Assembly (NCBI GenBank): GCA_017620525.1
Contig: JAGAUY010000023.1
Span: 45,397 to 109,396, forward strand
Length of the DNA: 64,000 nucleotides
Reading direction: 5' to 3'
Origin: Oscillospiraceae bacterium
Lineage (GTDB): Bacteria; Bacillota; Clostridia; Oscillospirales; Oscillospiraceae
The stretch's first letter is position 1; the number at the start of each line of letters is the position of its first letter. Under the pieces are notes generated by a model. The model was not told the origin of the DNA, ran no database searches, and saw nothing but the letters and a program-made list of their open reading frames with translations. This document shows positions 48,688 through 58,188 of the stretch, piece after piece. The translations under genes were made by a program, and so were the position numbers.

Positions 48688-51327
48688 ATGAATCCCAAGC
48701 CTTACGGCGTAAATGAGCTGCGCGAGATGTTCCTGAGCTTCTTTGAGTCCAAGAACCATCTGCGTCTGCCCAGCTTTTCCCTGATTCCCCAGAATGATGC
48801 ATCTCTGCTGCTGATCAACTCCGGCATGGCCCCCATGAAGCCCTATTTCAAGGGTGAGGTGGAGCCTCCCCGCCGCCGTGTCTGCACCTGCCAGAAGTGC
48901 ATCCGTACCGGTGACATTGAGAACATCGGTAAGACCGCCCGCCACGGCACCTACTTTGAGATGCTGGGCAACTTCTCCTTCGGTGATTACTTCAAGCACG
49001 AGGCAATTTCCTGGTGCTGGGAGTTCCTGACCGAAGTCGTCGGCCTGGATAAGGACCGTCTGTATCCTTCCATCTATGAGAACGACGACGAGGCTTTCGA
49101 GATCTGGAACAAGGAGATCGGCATTCCTGCTGACCGCATCTTCCGTTTCGGCAAGTCCGACAACTTCTGGGAGCATGGCTCCGGTCCCTGCGGTCCCTGC
49201 TCCGAGGTTTACTACGACCGCGGTGAGAAGTACGGCTGTGGCAAGCCTGGCTGCACCGTCGGCTGCGACTGCGACCGCTACATGGAAGTCTGGAACAACG
49301 TCTTCTCCCAGTTTGACAACGATGGTCACGGCAACTACACTGAACTGGTGCAGAAGAACATCGATACCGGCATGGGCCTGGAGCGTCTGGCTGTTGTCTG
49401 CCAGGATGTAAACTCCCTGTTCGATGTTGATACCGTCATGAACATCACCAACCATGTTACCGCCATCACCGGTGCTGCCTATGGTCAGAGTTATAAGACC
49501 GACGTCTCTTTGCGCGTCATTACTGACCACATCCGCGCTTCCACCTTCATGATCGCTGACGGCGTTCTGCCCTCCAACGAGGGCCGCGGCTATGTTCTGC
49601 GCCGTCTGCTGCGCCGTGCTGCCCGTCATGGCAAGCTGCTGGGTGTCAACAAGCCCTTCCTGTTTGAGGTTGTCGGCACCGTTATCAAGGAGAACGAGAC
49701 CCACTATGGCTACCTGCGTGAGCGCGCTGAGTATATCACCCGCATCGTCAAGATCGAGGAAGAGAACTTTGCCCGCACCATTGATACCGGTATGACTATC
49801 TTCAATACCAAGATGGCTGAGCATAAAGCCAAGGGTGAGACTGTCTTCTCCGGTGAGGATGCATTCCTGCTGGCTGATACCTATGGTTTCCCTGTGGACC
49901 TGACCGTGGAAATGGTTGAGGACGAGGGTATGACTCTGGATATGGACAAGTTCACTGAGTGCCGTGAAGAGCAGCGTGTCCGCGCCCGCGAGGCCCGCAA
50001 GGCTCTGGGCGACCTGGGCTGGGCAGGTGTTGACCTGGGCAAGGAGATCCCTGAGACCCAGTTCCTGGGTTACGACAGCCTGAATGCCAATGGCAAGATC
50101 CTGGCCATCGTCGCTGACGATGAGACTCAGGAGACCATCGGTGAAGGCGCCGAGGCCATCCTGGTCCTGGACCAGACCACCATGTATGCTGAGATGGGCG
50201 GCCAGGTTGCCGACCACGGCGTGATTTGCTGCGCTGACGGCGCATTTACCGTCAACAACGTCCAGAAGAACAAGGGCGGCAAGTACCTGCACTATGGTAA
50301 GGTCACTTCCGGTGTTCTGTCCGTTGGCGATGCTGTCAGCATCAGTGTGGATGCTGAGCGCCGCAAGGCCATCATGCGTGCCCACTCTGCGACCCACCTG
50401 CTGCAGAAGGCTCTGCAGGAGGTTCTGGGCGACCATGTCCATCAGGCAGGTTCTCTGGTTGAACCCGATCATCTGCGCTTTGACTTCACCCATTACTCTG
50501 CCATGACCGCTGAAGAGATCGCCAGGGTCAATGCCATCGTTCAGGAGGCTGTCCTGGAGGGTTACACCATCGATACCCGCGAGATGTCCATCGACGAGGC
50601 CAAGGCCATGGGTGCTATGGCTCTGTTCAGCGAAAAGTACGGTGATACCGTCCGCGTTGTCAACATGGGCGGCTACTCCGTCGAGCTGTGCGGCGGCACC
50701 CATCTGAACAACACTGCCAAGATCGGTTCCTTCCAGGTTGACGGCGAAGGCTCCGTTGCTTCCGGTGTGCGCCGTATCGAGGCCATCACCGGCAAGGCAG
50801 TTATGGCCAAGCTGGAAAACACTCAGGATATGCTGGCTGAAGCTGCTTCCAAGCTGAAGACCAAGCCTGCGGATCTGGCAAACCGTGTCCAGGCTCAGAT
50901 CGATGAGATCAAGGAGCTGAAGAAGACCATCGAGCAGTTCAAAGCCAAGGAAGCTGCCGGTGCTGTTGACCAGATGCTCTTCGGTGCCAAGGATATTTCC
51001 GGTCTGAAGGTTCTGACCGCTTCCGTTCCCGGCGCTGATGCCGGTAAGCTGCGTCAGATCGGCGACACCCTGCGTGACAAGGCATCCAATGTGGTTGCCG
51101 TTCTGTCTTCCGTCAACGGTGATAAGATCTCCTTCCTGGCTGTCTGCGGCAAGGATGCCGTCAAGGCTGGCATCAAGGCAGGCGAGCTGGTGAAGATGGT
51201 CTGTACCACTTGCGGCGGCTCCGGCGGCGGCAAGCCTGATTCCGCCATGGGCGGCGGCAAGGACGCTTCCAAGATCGACGAGGCTCTGGCCAAGGTCACT
51301 GAGTTCGTTGCTTCCAAGTTGGGTTAA
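48688..51327 (+). CDS. alaS: alanyl-tRNA synthetase
   Basis: Charges tRNA-Ala; 879 residues, full length. Catalytic core blocks are FFESKNHLRLPSFSLIPQ, RVCTCQKCIRTGDIENIG and HGTYFEMLGNFSFGDYFK, a zinc-type cysteine region (GCGKPGCTVGCDCD), and motif 3 in NEGRGYVLRRLLRRAARHG. The editing domain has AHSATHLLQKAL and ELCGGTHLNNT with the zinc-binding His/Cys residues. The C-terminal C-Ala domain is Gly-rich (CGGSGGGKPDSAMGGG). GGAGG lies 8 bases before ATG 48688. It is regulated by the upstream T-box. Codon use is strongly biased, as in highly expressed genes. Confidence 0.98.
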   Translation: MNPKPYGVNELREMFLSFFESKNHLRLPSFSLIPQNDASLLLINSGMAPMKPYFKGEVEPPRRRVCTCQKCIRTGDIENIGKTARHGTYFEMLGNFSFGDYFKHEAISWCWEFLTEVVGLDKDRLYPSIYENDDEAFEIWNKEIGIPADRIFRFGKSDNFWEHGSGPCGPCSEVYYDRGEKYGCGKPGCTVGCDCDRYMEVWNNVFSQFDNDGHGNYTELVQKNIDTGMGLERLAVVCQDVNSLFDVDTVMNITNHVTAITGAAYGQSYKTDVSLRVITDHIRASTFMIADGVLPSNEGRGYVLRRLLRRAARHGKLLGVNKPFLFEVVGTVIKENETHYGYLRERAEYITRIVKIEEENFARTIDTGMTIFNTKMAEHKAKGETVFSGEDAFLLADTYGFPVDLTVEMVEDEGMTLDMDKFTECREEQRVRAREARKALGDLGWAGVDLGKEIPETQFLGYDSLNANGKILAIVADDETQETIGEGAEAILVLDQTTMYAEMGGQVADHGVICCADGAFTVNNVQKNKGGKYLHYGKVTSGVLSVGDAVSISVDAERRKAIMRAHSATHLLQKALQEVLGDHVHQAGSLVEPDHLRFDFTHYSAMTAEEIARVNAIVQEAVLEGYTIDTREMSIDEAKAMGAMALFSEKYGDTVRVVNMGGYSVELCGGTHLNNTAKIGSFQVDGEGSVASGVRRIEAITGKAVMAKLENTQDMLAEAASKLKTKPADLANRVQAQIDEIKELKKTIEQFKAKEAAGAVDQMLFGAKDISGLKVLTASVPGADAGKLRQIGDTLRDKASNVVAVLSSVNGDKISFLAVCGKDAVKAGIKAGELVKMVCTTCGGSGGGKPDSAMGGGKDASKIDEALAKVTEFVASKLG

Positions 51328-51338
51328 TTTAATTGTTG

Positions 51339-51363
51339 TTGGGCGCCGCTGTGCGGCGCCCAA
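51339..51363 (+). terminator. hairpin after alaS
   Basis: TTGGGCGCCGC pairs perfectly with GCGGCGCCCAA around TGT; the following TTCTT tail is a weak T-run. Confidence 0.7.
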
Positions 51364-51387
51364 TTCTTATGGAAAGGGGCTGTGGCG

Positions 51388-53631
51388 ATGCGCAAATTGA
51401 TGTGGTTTACAATTGGCTTCGGTGCAGCCTGCGGCATCTGCGCGTGGCTGTGGGAGATTGGGTGGCTTGCATGGATTGCCGGGGGAGTGGCTGCGCTGTC
51501 CGGATGTCTGATGATACCCGGCAGGAGGGTTCCGGCGTTCAGACGCATATCTGCTCTGCTGTTGGGAGCTGCGGCAGGACTGCTGTGGTTCCAGGGATAT
51601 TCGTCATATTATCTTTCCCATGCAAATGCGCTGGACGGACAGATTGTCGAAGTGACTGCTTGCTGCAGTGATTATGGTTATGCCACAGAATACGGCACTG
51701 CCGTGGATACGGTGGTATATCTGGAGGGGAATGTATATCTGACCCGGCTTTATTTCAACGGTGAGATTTCCTTCGAGCCAGGAGATTATATCCGGGGAAC
51801 CTTTCGTTTTCAGGTCACGACTCCCGGCGGAGCGGAGAACGCCACCCATCATCAGGGAAAAGGAATCTTCCTGCTGGGTTTTCAGAGTGATGATGCGCAG
51901 CTGGCAAAGGGTGAGGAACTTCCGTGGTATCTGTATCCGGCTGTGCTTCGCAGACAGCTGATTTCCATCATCAACGATTGTTTTCCGGAAGATGCTGCCT
52001 CCTTCGCCCGGGCGCTGCTGCTGGGTGAGCGGAGCGGTATCAGCTACGAGACGAACACATCCTTCAAAATTACAGGAATCATGCACATTATTGCGGTATC
52101 CGGCCTGCATGTGTCGATCCTCTTCGGCTTTGTTCACACGATATGCTTTAGGCGCCGGGTTCCCACCGCGATTCTGGGCATCTTTTCTCTGATCCTGTTT
52201 GCTGCGGCGGCTGGCTTTACACCGTCTGTTACCCGCGCGTGCATCATGCAGATACTGATGCTGATCGCGATGCTCTTTGACCGGGAGTATGATGCACCGA
52301 CAGAACTGGCCTTTTCCGCTCTGGCCATGATGCTTGTCAATCCGCTGGTGATTACGTCTGTCAGTTTTCAGCTGTCTGTCGGCTGCATGGCAGGCATCTT
52401 TGTGTTCCATGAAAAGATCCACAGCTGGATAACTGCTAAACTGGGGTGCGGTAAAGATCAGCGCTTTGTCCGCATCAAGCGCTGGTTTTCCGGTTCTGTT
52501 TCGGTGACATTAAGCGCCATGACGCTGACCACACCGCTGGTAGCGCACTATTTCGGCACAGTCAGCCTGACCGGTGTACTGACGAATCTTCTGACCCTCT
52601 GGGCGGTGAACTTTATTTTCTATGGCATCATTCTCGTCTGCATTGCCGGATCTGTGCTGCCGGCAGCCGGAGCGCTTCTTGCACATCTGGTCACGTGGCT
52701 GATCCGTTATGTTCTGATCGTTGCCGGCGTCCTTTCAAAATTTCCGCTGGCTGCGGTGTATACCAGAAGCATTTATATCGTTTTCTGGCTGATTTTCATA
52801 TATGTGCTTATGGCAGTGTTTCTTTTCAGCAGAAACCGCCGTACCGGTATGCTGATATGCTGCGGGGTGATTGGGTTATGCTTCGCACTGGCCGCTTCCT
52901 GGATCGAGCCTCTGACGGACGGATGCCGTATGACGGTTCTGGATGTGGGGCAGGGGCAGAGCATCATCCTCCAGAGTGAGGGGAAAACATATCTTGTTGA
53001 CTGCGGCGGCAGTTACGATGAGGATGCCGCAGACGCTGCGGCAGAAACACTGATGAGCCAGGGAATCTTCCGCCTGGACGGCATTATCCTGACCCATTAC
53101 GACCGGGACCATTCCGGCGGTCTGCCGTACCTGTTGACCCGAATCCCGGCGGACGCGCTTCTGATGCCTGATGCGTCGGATGAAAAAGGCATCGGCGCTC
53201 AGCTGGCATCTATGATCGATGGCAGTGTCATTTATGTCTCGGATACGCTGGCACTGACCTATGGAGACACTGAACTGACGGTTTTTGGTCCCGCCGTAAC
53301 CAATTCCGGCAATGAAAGCAGCCTGGCTGTCTTGTTCCAAGCGGAAAAATGTGATATACTGATTACCGGCGACCGCAGTGAATTCGGAGAACGAATGCTG
53401 ATGCGTCAGACTGGTCTGCCCCGGCTGGAGGTTCTGGTCGCAGGGCATCACGGCGCCAAGAGTTCCACCAGTATGGAACTGCTGGAGGTGACAAAACCTG
53501 CCATTGTGGCGATTTCCGTGGGAGAGAATTACTACGGACATCCGTCCCAGGAGCTTTTAGCCCGCCTTGCGGCATACGGCTGTCTTGTATACCGGACGGA
53601 TTACGACGGAAATCTGATTTTCAGGAGGTGA
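51388..53631 (+). CDS. comEC: ComEC/Rec2-type DNA internalization protein
   Basis: 747 residues. Two N-terminal membrane helices are followed by an OB-like DUF4131 region. The Competence domain with about eight helices begins near residue 200 and holds HIIAVSGLHVSILFG. The metallo-beta-lactamase domain (about 515-747) has DVGQGQSIILQS, THYDRDHSGGLPYLL, ITGDRSEFGE and GHHGAKSSTSMELL. The protein forms the channel for single-stranded DNA uptake, and the lactamase-like domain may degrade the other strand. No other com genes are in the window. AAGGGG fits ATG 51388. holA follows after 4 bases, a common pairing. Confidence 0.94.
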   Translation: MRKLMWFTIGFGAACGICAWLWEIGWLAWIAGGVAALSGCLMIPGRRVPAFRRISALLLGAAAGLLWFQGYSSYYLSHANALDGQIVEVTACCSDYGYATEYGTAVDTVVYLEGNVYLTRLYFNGEISFEPGDYIRGTFRFQVTTPGGAENATHHQGKGIFLLGFQSDDAQLAKGEELPWYLYPAVLRRQLISIINDCFPEDAASFARALLLGERSGISYETNTSFKITGIMHIIAVSGLHVSILFGFVHTICFRRRVPTAILGIFSLILFAAAAGFTPSVTRACIMQILMLIAMLFDREYDAPTELAFSALAMMLVNPLVITSVSFQLSVGCMAGIFVFHEKIHSWITAKLGCGKDQRFVRIKRWFSGSVSVTLSAMTLTTPLVAHYFGTVSLTGVLTNLLTLWAVNFIFYGIILVCIAGSVLPAAGALLAHLVTWLIRYVLIVAGVLSKFPLAAVYTRSIYIVFWLIFIYVLMAVFLFSRNRRTGMLICCGVIGLCFALAASWIEPLTDGCRMTVLDVGQGQSIILQSEGKTYLVDCGGSYDEDAADAAAETLMSQGIFRLDGIILTHYDRDHSGGLPYLLTRIPADALLMPDASDEKGIGAQLASMIDGSVIYVSDTLALTYGDTELTVFGPAVTNSGNESSLAVLFQAEKCDILITGDRSEFGERMLMRQTGLPRLEVLVAGHHGAKSSTSMELLEVTKPAIVAISVGENYYGHPSQELLARLAAYGCLVYRTDYDGNLIFRR

Positions 53632-53635
53632 AACC

Positions 53636-54682
53636 ATGGCAAAAAAAACTGCTCAGAATGATGCATTTCAGGAATTGAAAGCTGCCATCCGCAGCAAAGA
53701 CCTGGGAAGGCTCTATATTTTCCATGGTGAGGAGACCTTCCTGATGGACCATTACTTCGGCCAGATGAAGAAGATCCTGCTGGATGATCTGACAGAGTCG
53801 TTTAATTTCCACAAGCTGAATAATGAGACCTTTGATCTTCAGACTTTTGGCGACAGTGTCGAGAATATGCCCATGATGGCAGAGCACACGCTGGTCCATG
53901 TGGATGAGATCGACCTGTTCAAACTGCCGGAAGGGGAGCGCAGCAAGATGGCGGAGCTGCTGTCGGATATTCCGGAATGGTGTACGGTGGTATTTACCTA
54001 TGAGACCGTTTCCTGGAAGCCGGACAAGCGGCTGAAGAAACTCTGGGAGGCCATCGATAATAATGCTTCCATTGTGGAGTTTGCCAAGCAGGGACAGCGG
54101 GAACTGATTTCCTGGGTAAGCCGGCATTTTGCTGCACGCGGAAAGCGGATCTCCAATGAGCTGTGCGCTTACCTTATCGATATCACCGGCGGTACCATGA
54201 CCGCTCTGAACGGAGAGATCAGTAAGATTGCAGCCTTCTCCGGTGCGGATGAAATCAAAAGATCCGACATCGATGCGGTTACCGAACCTGTGATGGATGC
54301 GGTGGTATTTCAGATGACGGATCTGATGGGCGAGGGTAAATACGGTCCCGCGCTTGTGAAATTGCAGACGCTTCTGAAGATGCAGCAGGAACCGCTGGCG
54401 ATCCTGGGTGCGGTGGGAGGCCATTTCCGCCGCCTGAGCACCGCCAGAACGCTGCTGGACAACGGCAAGGGATCCGGTGAATTGATGAAGCTCTGCGGCA
54501 TTGCGGACTATCCCGCCCGAAAGTCCATGGATGCCGCCCGACGTTTCCGACCTGAGTTCTGCCGCACAGCGGCGGAGCTGGTGCTGGAGACGGACTATAA
54601 AATGAAAACATCCTATGATGACCCGGAGCGGCTGCTGGAGATGCTGATCCTGGAATTGGCACAGGAGGCGCGACGTGGTTAA
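53636..54682 (+). CDS. holA: DNA polymerase III delta subunit
   Basis: Clamp-loader wrench subunit that opens the beta clamp. 348 residues; the family pattern includes LGRLYIFHGEETFLMDHYFG near the N-terminus, then a degenerate AAA+ domain and the helical collar with ALVKLQTLLKMQQEPLAILGAVGGHFRRL. AGGAGG precedes the ATG at 4-5 bases. The end overlaps rnmV by eight bases, so these genes form one translationally linked group with comEC. Confidence 0.93.
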   Translation: MAKKTAQNDAFQELKAAIRSKDLGRLYIFHGEETFLMDHYFGQMKKILLDDLTESFNFHKLNNETFDLQTFGDSVENMPMMAEHTLVHVDEIDLFKLPEGERSKMAELLSDIPEWCTVVFTYETVSWKPDKRLKKLWEAIDNNASIVEFAKQGQRELISWVSRHFAARGKRISNELCAYLIDITGGTMTALNGEISKIAAFSGADEIKRSDIDAVTEPVMDAVVFQMTDLMGEGKYGPALVKLQTLLKMQQEPLAILGAVGGHFRRLSTARTLLDNGKGSGELMKLCGIADYPARKSMDAARRFRPEFCRTAAELVLETDYKMKTSYDDPERLLEMLILELAQEARRG

Positions 54683-55274
54683 AATCAAAGAAGCCATCGT
54701 GGTGGAAGGCCGCTACGATAAAAATACACTGAGCCAGATTGTGGATGCTCCCATTCTGGAGACATCCGGATTCGGCATATTCAAGAATAAGGAACAGATG
54801 GTACTGCTGCGCAAGGTCGCAGAAAAACGCGGACTGATCGTCTTTACTGACGCGGACGGAGCGGGTTTTGTGATCCGCAACCATATCAAGTCGGCCATTC
54901 CCAATCAGTACCTCAAACATGCCTACACCCCGGACATCCTGGGCAAGGAGCGCCGCAAGCGTGAACCCGGCAAGGAAGGCAAGCTGGGTGTGGAGGGCAT
55001 GAAGGGCGATGTGATCATCGAATCCCTGCGCCGGGCGGGAGCAACCTTCGAAGGGGAGACAAACGCAGAATCCGCAAAGCAGATCACCAAGGCGGATCTG
55101 ATGGAGCTGGGTCTCTACGGTCCCGGCAGCGCAGACCGCCGCGCCATGCTGATCAAAAAACTGAGATTCCCGGAGAAGATCAGCACCAACGGCTTCCTTC
55201 AGGCGTTGAACCTGCTCTATTCTCCGGAAGAACTGAACATGATCATTGATACATTGGAGATAAGCAATGGTTGA
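54675..55274 (+). CDS. rnmV: ribonuclease M5
   Basis: TOPRIM nuclease that matures 5S rRNA in low-GC Gram-positives. 199 residues: the TOPRIM glutamate block IKEAIVVEGRYDKN, the acidic FTDADGAGFVIRN, then GVEGMKGDVIIESLRRAGA and the C-terminal MLIKKLRFPEKISTNGF, all typical. The start is GTG 54675 with AGGAGG 6 bases upstream, overlapping holA. The usual neighbour ksgA is absent; an ABC-F gene follows instead, overlapping by eight bases. Confidence 0.94.
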   Translation: MVKIKEAIVVEGRYDKNTLSQIVDAPILETSGFGIFKNKEQMVLLRKVAEKRGLIVFTDADGAGFVIRNHIKSAIPNQYLKHAYTPDILGKERRKREPGKEGKLGVEGMKGDVIIESLRRAGATFEGETNAESAKQITKADLMELGLYGPGSADRRAMLIKKLRFPEKISTNGFLQALNLLYSPEELNMIIDTLEISNG

Positions 55275-57129
55275 TATACAGGTAAAAAACTTAACAAAAT
55301 TCTTTGTCATCGGCGAGAATCTGCTGGAGGGCCTGAGTTTTGAAGTTCAGGAAGGGGAGTGCGTCGCCATTCTTGGCCGCAACGGCTGCGGAAAAACGAC
55401 CCTTTTTAAGATCCTCACCGGCGAGATGGACTATGACGACGGCGAAGTATACGTCAATCCCAATAAAAAGCTGGGTCTGATCTCCCAGATCCCCAAATTT
55501 CCCTGGGGCTACACCGTTGAGGATGTGCTGCGCTCTGCTTATGCAGACGTCATGGCATTCAAGCGGAAGATGGAGGCACTGGAAAAGGCCATGGCCTTTG
55601 GCGCCAGTGAGGAGCAGCTGCGTGAATATGACGATCTGACCAACCGCTTCCAGTCCGGCGGCGGCTACGATATGGACGTTGAAGTGGACAAGATCTGTAA
55701 CGGTCTGGGCATAACCCCGGATCAGCGGGTGCAGGAGTTTGATTCGCTTTCCGGCGGTGAGCGGACGAGAGTGAATCTTGCCCGTCTTCTGCTGGAAAAA
55801 ACGGAGATCCTGCTGCTGGATGAGCCTACAAACCACCTGGATCTGAGCAGCGTCGAATGGCTGGAAGGTTACATCAAGGCTTTCAAAGGTACGGTCCTGA
55901 CGATATCCCATGACCGATATTTCCTGGACCGTGTGGCCCAGCGGGTCATCGAAATCACAGATGGTCATGCGGAATTCTATTCCGGCAACTATTCTTTTTA
56001 TATGGATGAAAAGCAGGCCAGATTTGACCTGCAGATGAAGCAGTACCAGCAGGAGCAGGCAAAGCTCAAGCAGCTGGGCTACACCGTTGAGCGTATGAAG
56101 GGGTGGGGTATCAACAACCGGACACTCTACCGCCGTGCCATGTCCATCCAGCACCGCATGGAACGCATCAAAAAGACAGAGCGGCCCAAGACCGAGAAGA
56201 CCATGAAGGCATCCTTCGGCGAGAAGGATTTCTCCGGCGATGTGGTGTTCAATTTGAAGAATATGGCCAAGTCCTTTGGTGAGCGTACGCTGTTTTCCGA
56301 TGTGAATCTGAAGGTCGAGGGCGGTGAACGCATTGCCGTTCTGGGTGACAACGGCACCGGTAAATCCACATTCATCAAGTGTCTGTTGGGCGAAGAGGAC
56401 TGCCTGGGCAAGATCCAGTTTGGTCCAACGGTAAAATGGGGATACTTACCCCAGATCATTCATTTTGACCATCCGGAGCGCAGCCTCTACGACACTATGC
56501 TCTATGAAAAGAACTGTTCTCCTCAGGTGGCCCGTGACCGCCTGGGCCAGTTCCTCTTCCAGGGTGAGGATGTGTTCAAGCTGGTTGGAGATCTGTCCGG
56601 CGGCGAGCAGAGCCGTCTGCGGTTGTGTATGCTGATGGACGAGAAGATCAACCTGTTGATTCTGGATGAACCGACAAACCATCTGGACATCGCTTCCAGA
56701 GAGTGGGTGGAAGCTGCCATCGAGGAATTTGAGGGTGTGCTGCTGTTTGTCTCCCATGACCGTTATTTCATCGAGAAATTTGCCGAGCGCATCTGGCTTC
56801 TGGAGGACGGACAGATCCGTGATTTCAAATGCGGATATCAGAAATACCGTTCCATTCTGGAGCATGAAGCCGCTGCCAAGCCTGTGGTGGCGAACACCCC
56901 CAAGCCGAAGAAGGAAAAGCCCAAGGGAGGCACCAAGGATACGGACAAGCTGATCCGCAAACTGGAACGGGAGATTGAGAAGCAGGAAAAAGTCGTATCG
57001 GAGTTCGACACCATGATTGAAGCGGCTTCCGCAGACTATCAGGAGCTGACCCGCCTGCTGGAAGAGAAGGAAGCGGCGGAAATGGTTCTGATGGACCTGA
57101 TGGAGCAGTGGGAAGCTGCTCAGGAGTAA
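55267..57129 (+). CDS. ABC-F family ATP-binding protein
   Basis: 620-residue duplicated ATPase without membrane domain, of the ABC-F group that binds the ribosomal E site. The first cassette has Walker A GRNGCGKT (37-44), signature LSGGERTRVNLARLL, and Walker B LLLDEPTNHLDLSS. An interdomain linker (about 245-300, KLKQLGYTVERMKGWGINNR) follows. The second cassette has Walker A GDNGTGKST (360-368), LSGGEQSRLRLCML and LILDEPTNHLDIAS. The C-terminal tail (about 570-620) is a coiled coil, KLIRKLEREIEKQEKVVSEF. This resembles the EttA/Uup/YdiF set more than antibiotic-resistance types, though resistance cannot be excluded. It overlaps rnmV, suggesting translation-linked function. Confidence 0.9.
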   Translation: MVDIQVKNLTKFFVIGENLLEGLSFEVQEGECVAILGRNGCGKTTLFKILTGEMDYDDGEVYVNPNKKLGLISQIPKFPWGYTVEDVLRSAYADVMAFKRKMEALEKAMAFGASEEQLREYDDLTNRFQSGGGYDMDVEVDKICNGLGITPDQRVQEFDSLSGGERTRVNLARLLLEKTEILLLDEPTNHLDLSSVEWLEGYIKAFKGTVLTISHDRYFLDRVAQRVIEITDGHAEFYSGNYSFYMDEKQARFDLQMKQYQQEQAKLKQLGYTVERMKGWGINNRTLYRRAMSIQHRMERIKKTERPKTEKTMKASFGEKDFSGDVVFNLKNMAKSFGERTLFSDVNLKVEGGERIAVLGDNGTGKSTFIKCLLGEEDCLGKIQFGPTVKWGYLPQIIHFDHPERSLYDTMLYEKNCSPQVARDRLGQFLFQGEDVFKLVGDLSGGEQSRLRLCMLMDEKINLLILDEPTNHLDIASREWVEAAIEEFEGVLLFVSHDRYFIEKFAERIWLLEDGQIRDFKCGYQKYRSILEHEAAAKPVVANTPKPKKEKPKGGTKDTDKLIRKLEREIEKQEKVVSEFDTMIEAASADYQELTRLLEEKEAAEMVLMDLMEQWEAAQE

Positions 57130-57147
57130 AGGGCGGCATTTTTCAGG

Positions 57148-57176
57148 TTGACACTTTCCTGCAACCGGCCTATAAT
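57148..57176 (+). promoter_or_regulatory. strong promoter of the Mrp-type ATPase
   Basis: TTGACA, 17-base spacer, TATAAT; perfect consensus, 36 bases before the start codon. Confidence 0.88.
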
Positions 57177-57212
57177 ATTGTAAGATCATTAATTTAAGGA
57201 GCGAATTATTCC

Positions 57213-58037
57213 ATGAGTTCTTGTAGTGGTAACTGCAGCAGCTGCAGCTCTGATTGCGGCGATCGCAAGGCAGAGAGCCTGCTGGCAGCGCTGAATCCCC
57301 ATTCCACCGTTAAGAAGGTCATTGCCGTTGTCTCCGGCAAGGGCGGCGTCGGTAAGTCCACCGTCACTTCCATGCTGGCTGTGGCCATGGCCCGTAATGG
57401 CAAGCGTGTTGGTGTTCTGGACGCTGACATCACCGGTCCTTCCGCACCCACCGCATTCGGTGTCACCGAATGTCAGGGCGCAACCGAAGAGGGCCTGTAT
57501 CCTGCCATGACCCGCAGCGGTATCCAGGTCATGTCCATCAACCTGCTGCTGGACAACCCCGCCGATCCCGTTGTCTGGCGCGGCCCCGTCATCGCCGGTG
57601 CTGTCAAGCAGTTCTGGACGGACGTTATCTGGGAAGATGTGGACTATATGTTTGTCGATATGCCTCCCGGAACCGGCGATGTACCCCTGACTGTCTTCCA
57701 GAGCCTGCCCATTGACGGCGTGGTCATTGTCACCACCCCCCAGGATCTGGTTTCCATGATCGTCTCCAAGGCGGTCAAGATGGCCAACATGATGCACATT
57801 CCCGTGCTGGGCTTCGTGGAGAACTACAGCTATCTGAAGTGCCCCGACTGCGGCAAGAAGATCGAGGTCTTTGGACCTTCCCATCTGGATGAGGTTGCTG
57901 CACAGTTCGGCCTTCCCGTCCTGGCCCGCCTGCCCATCGATCCCAGTGTAGCGCAGGCTTACGACAACGGTCTGATGGAGACTGTCTACACCAACGACGT
58001 TGAAGGTGTTATTGAAGCAATTGAAAAGGCTGAATAA
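57213..58037 (+). CDS. Mrp/NBP35 family P-loop ATP-binding protein (Fe-S cluster carrier type)
   Basis: 274 residues. The P-loop is SGKGGVGKST at residues 41-50, with Mrp blocks DADITGPSAPTAFG, VVWRGPVIAGAVKQF, DYMFVDMPPGTGDVPLT, and a conserved late CxxC in LKCPDCGKK. The N-terminus adds four cysteines at residues 4, 8, 11 and 15 (CxxxCxxCxxxC), similar to the cluster-binding N-terminus of NBP35. The family carries or transfers [4Fe-4S] clusters. It is monocistronic with a consensus promoter and terminator; codon use suggests high expression. Confidence 0.93.
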   Translation: MSSCSGNCSSCSSDCGDRKAESLLAALNPHSTVKKVIAVVSGKGGVGKSTVTSMLAVAMARNGKRVGVLDADITGPSAPTAFGVTECQGATEEGLYPAMTRSGIQVMSINLLLDNPADPVVWRGPVIAGAVKQFWTDVIWEDVDYMFVDMPPGTGDVPLTVFQSLPIDGVVIVTTPQDLVSMIVSKAVKMANMMHIPVLGFVENYSYLKCPDCGKKIEVFGPSHLDEVAAQFGLPVLARLPIDPSVAQAYDNGLMETVYTNDVEGVIEAIEKAE

Positions 58038-58056
58038 GCGGCTCTGACGACTTAAA

Positions 58057-58087
58057 AAACCGGTCCTTCGGGACCGGTTTCCTTTTT
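58057..58087 (+). terminator. terminator after the Mrp gene
   Basis: AAACCGGTCC pairs with GGACCGGTTT around the stable loop TTCG, then CCTTTTTT. Confidence 0.92.
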
Positions 58088-58120
58088 TATGAAAAGTGTC
58101 GGAATTTGCAAAGTTTTGTC

Positions 58121-58149
58121 TTGATTTGCACGGGTATTCACGGTATAAT
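58121..58149 (+). promoter_or_regulatory. promoter of the MBOAT-SGNH pair
   Basis: TTGATT, 17-base spacer, TATAAT, about 39 bases upstream of the MBOAT start. Confidence 0.75.
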
Positions 58150-58188
58150 TTTTAAAATTACGCTTTATGAAGAGATGGTAGACAGAAG

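Noticed and set aside
48652-51363. A 903-codon open frame antisense to alaS
   Set aside because: It mirrors alaS codon bias exactly, has no ribosome site, and its translation is a low-complexity Gly/Leu/Asp-rich shadow. The same reasoning removes the long antisense frames over uppS-dxr, polC, the Na/Pi gene, glnN and the helicase.
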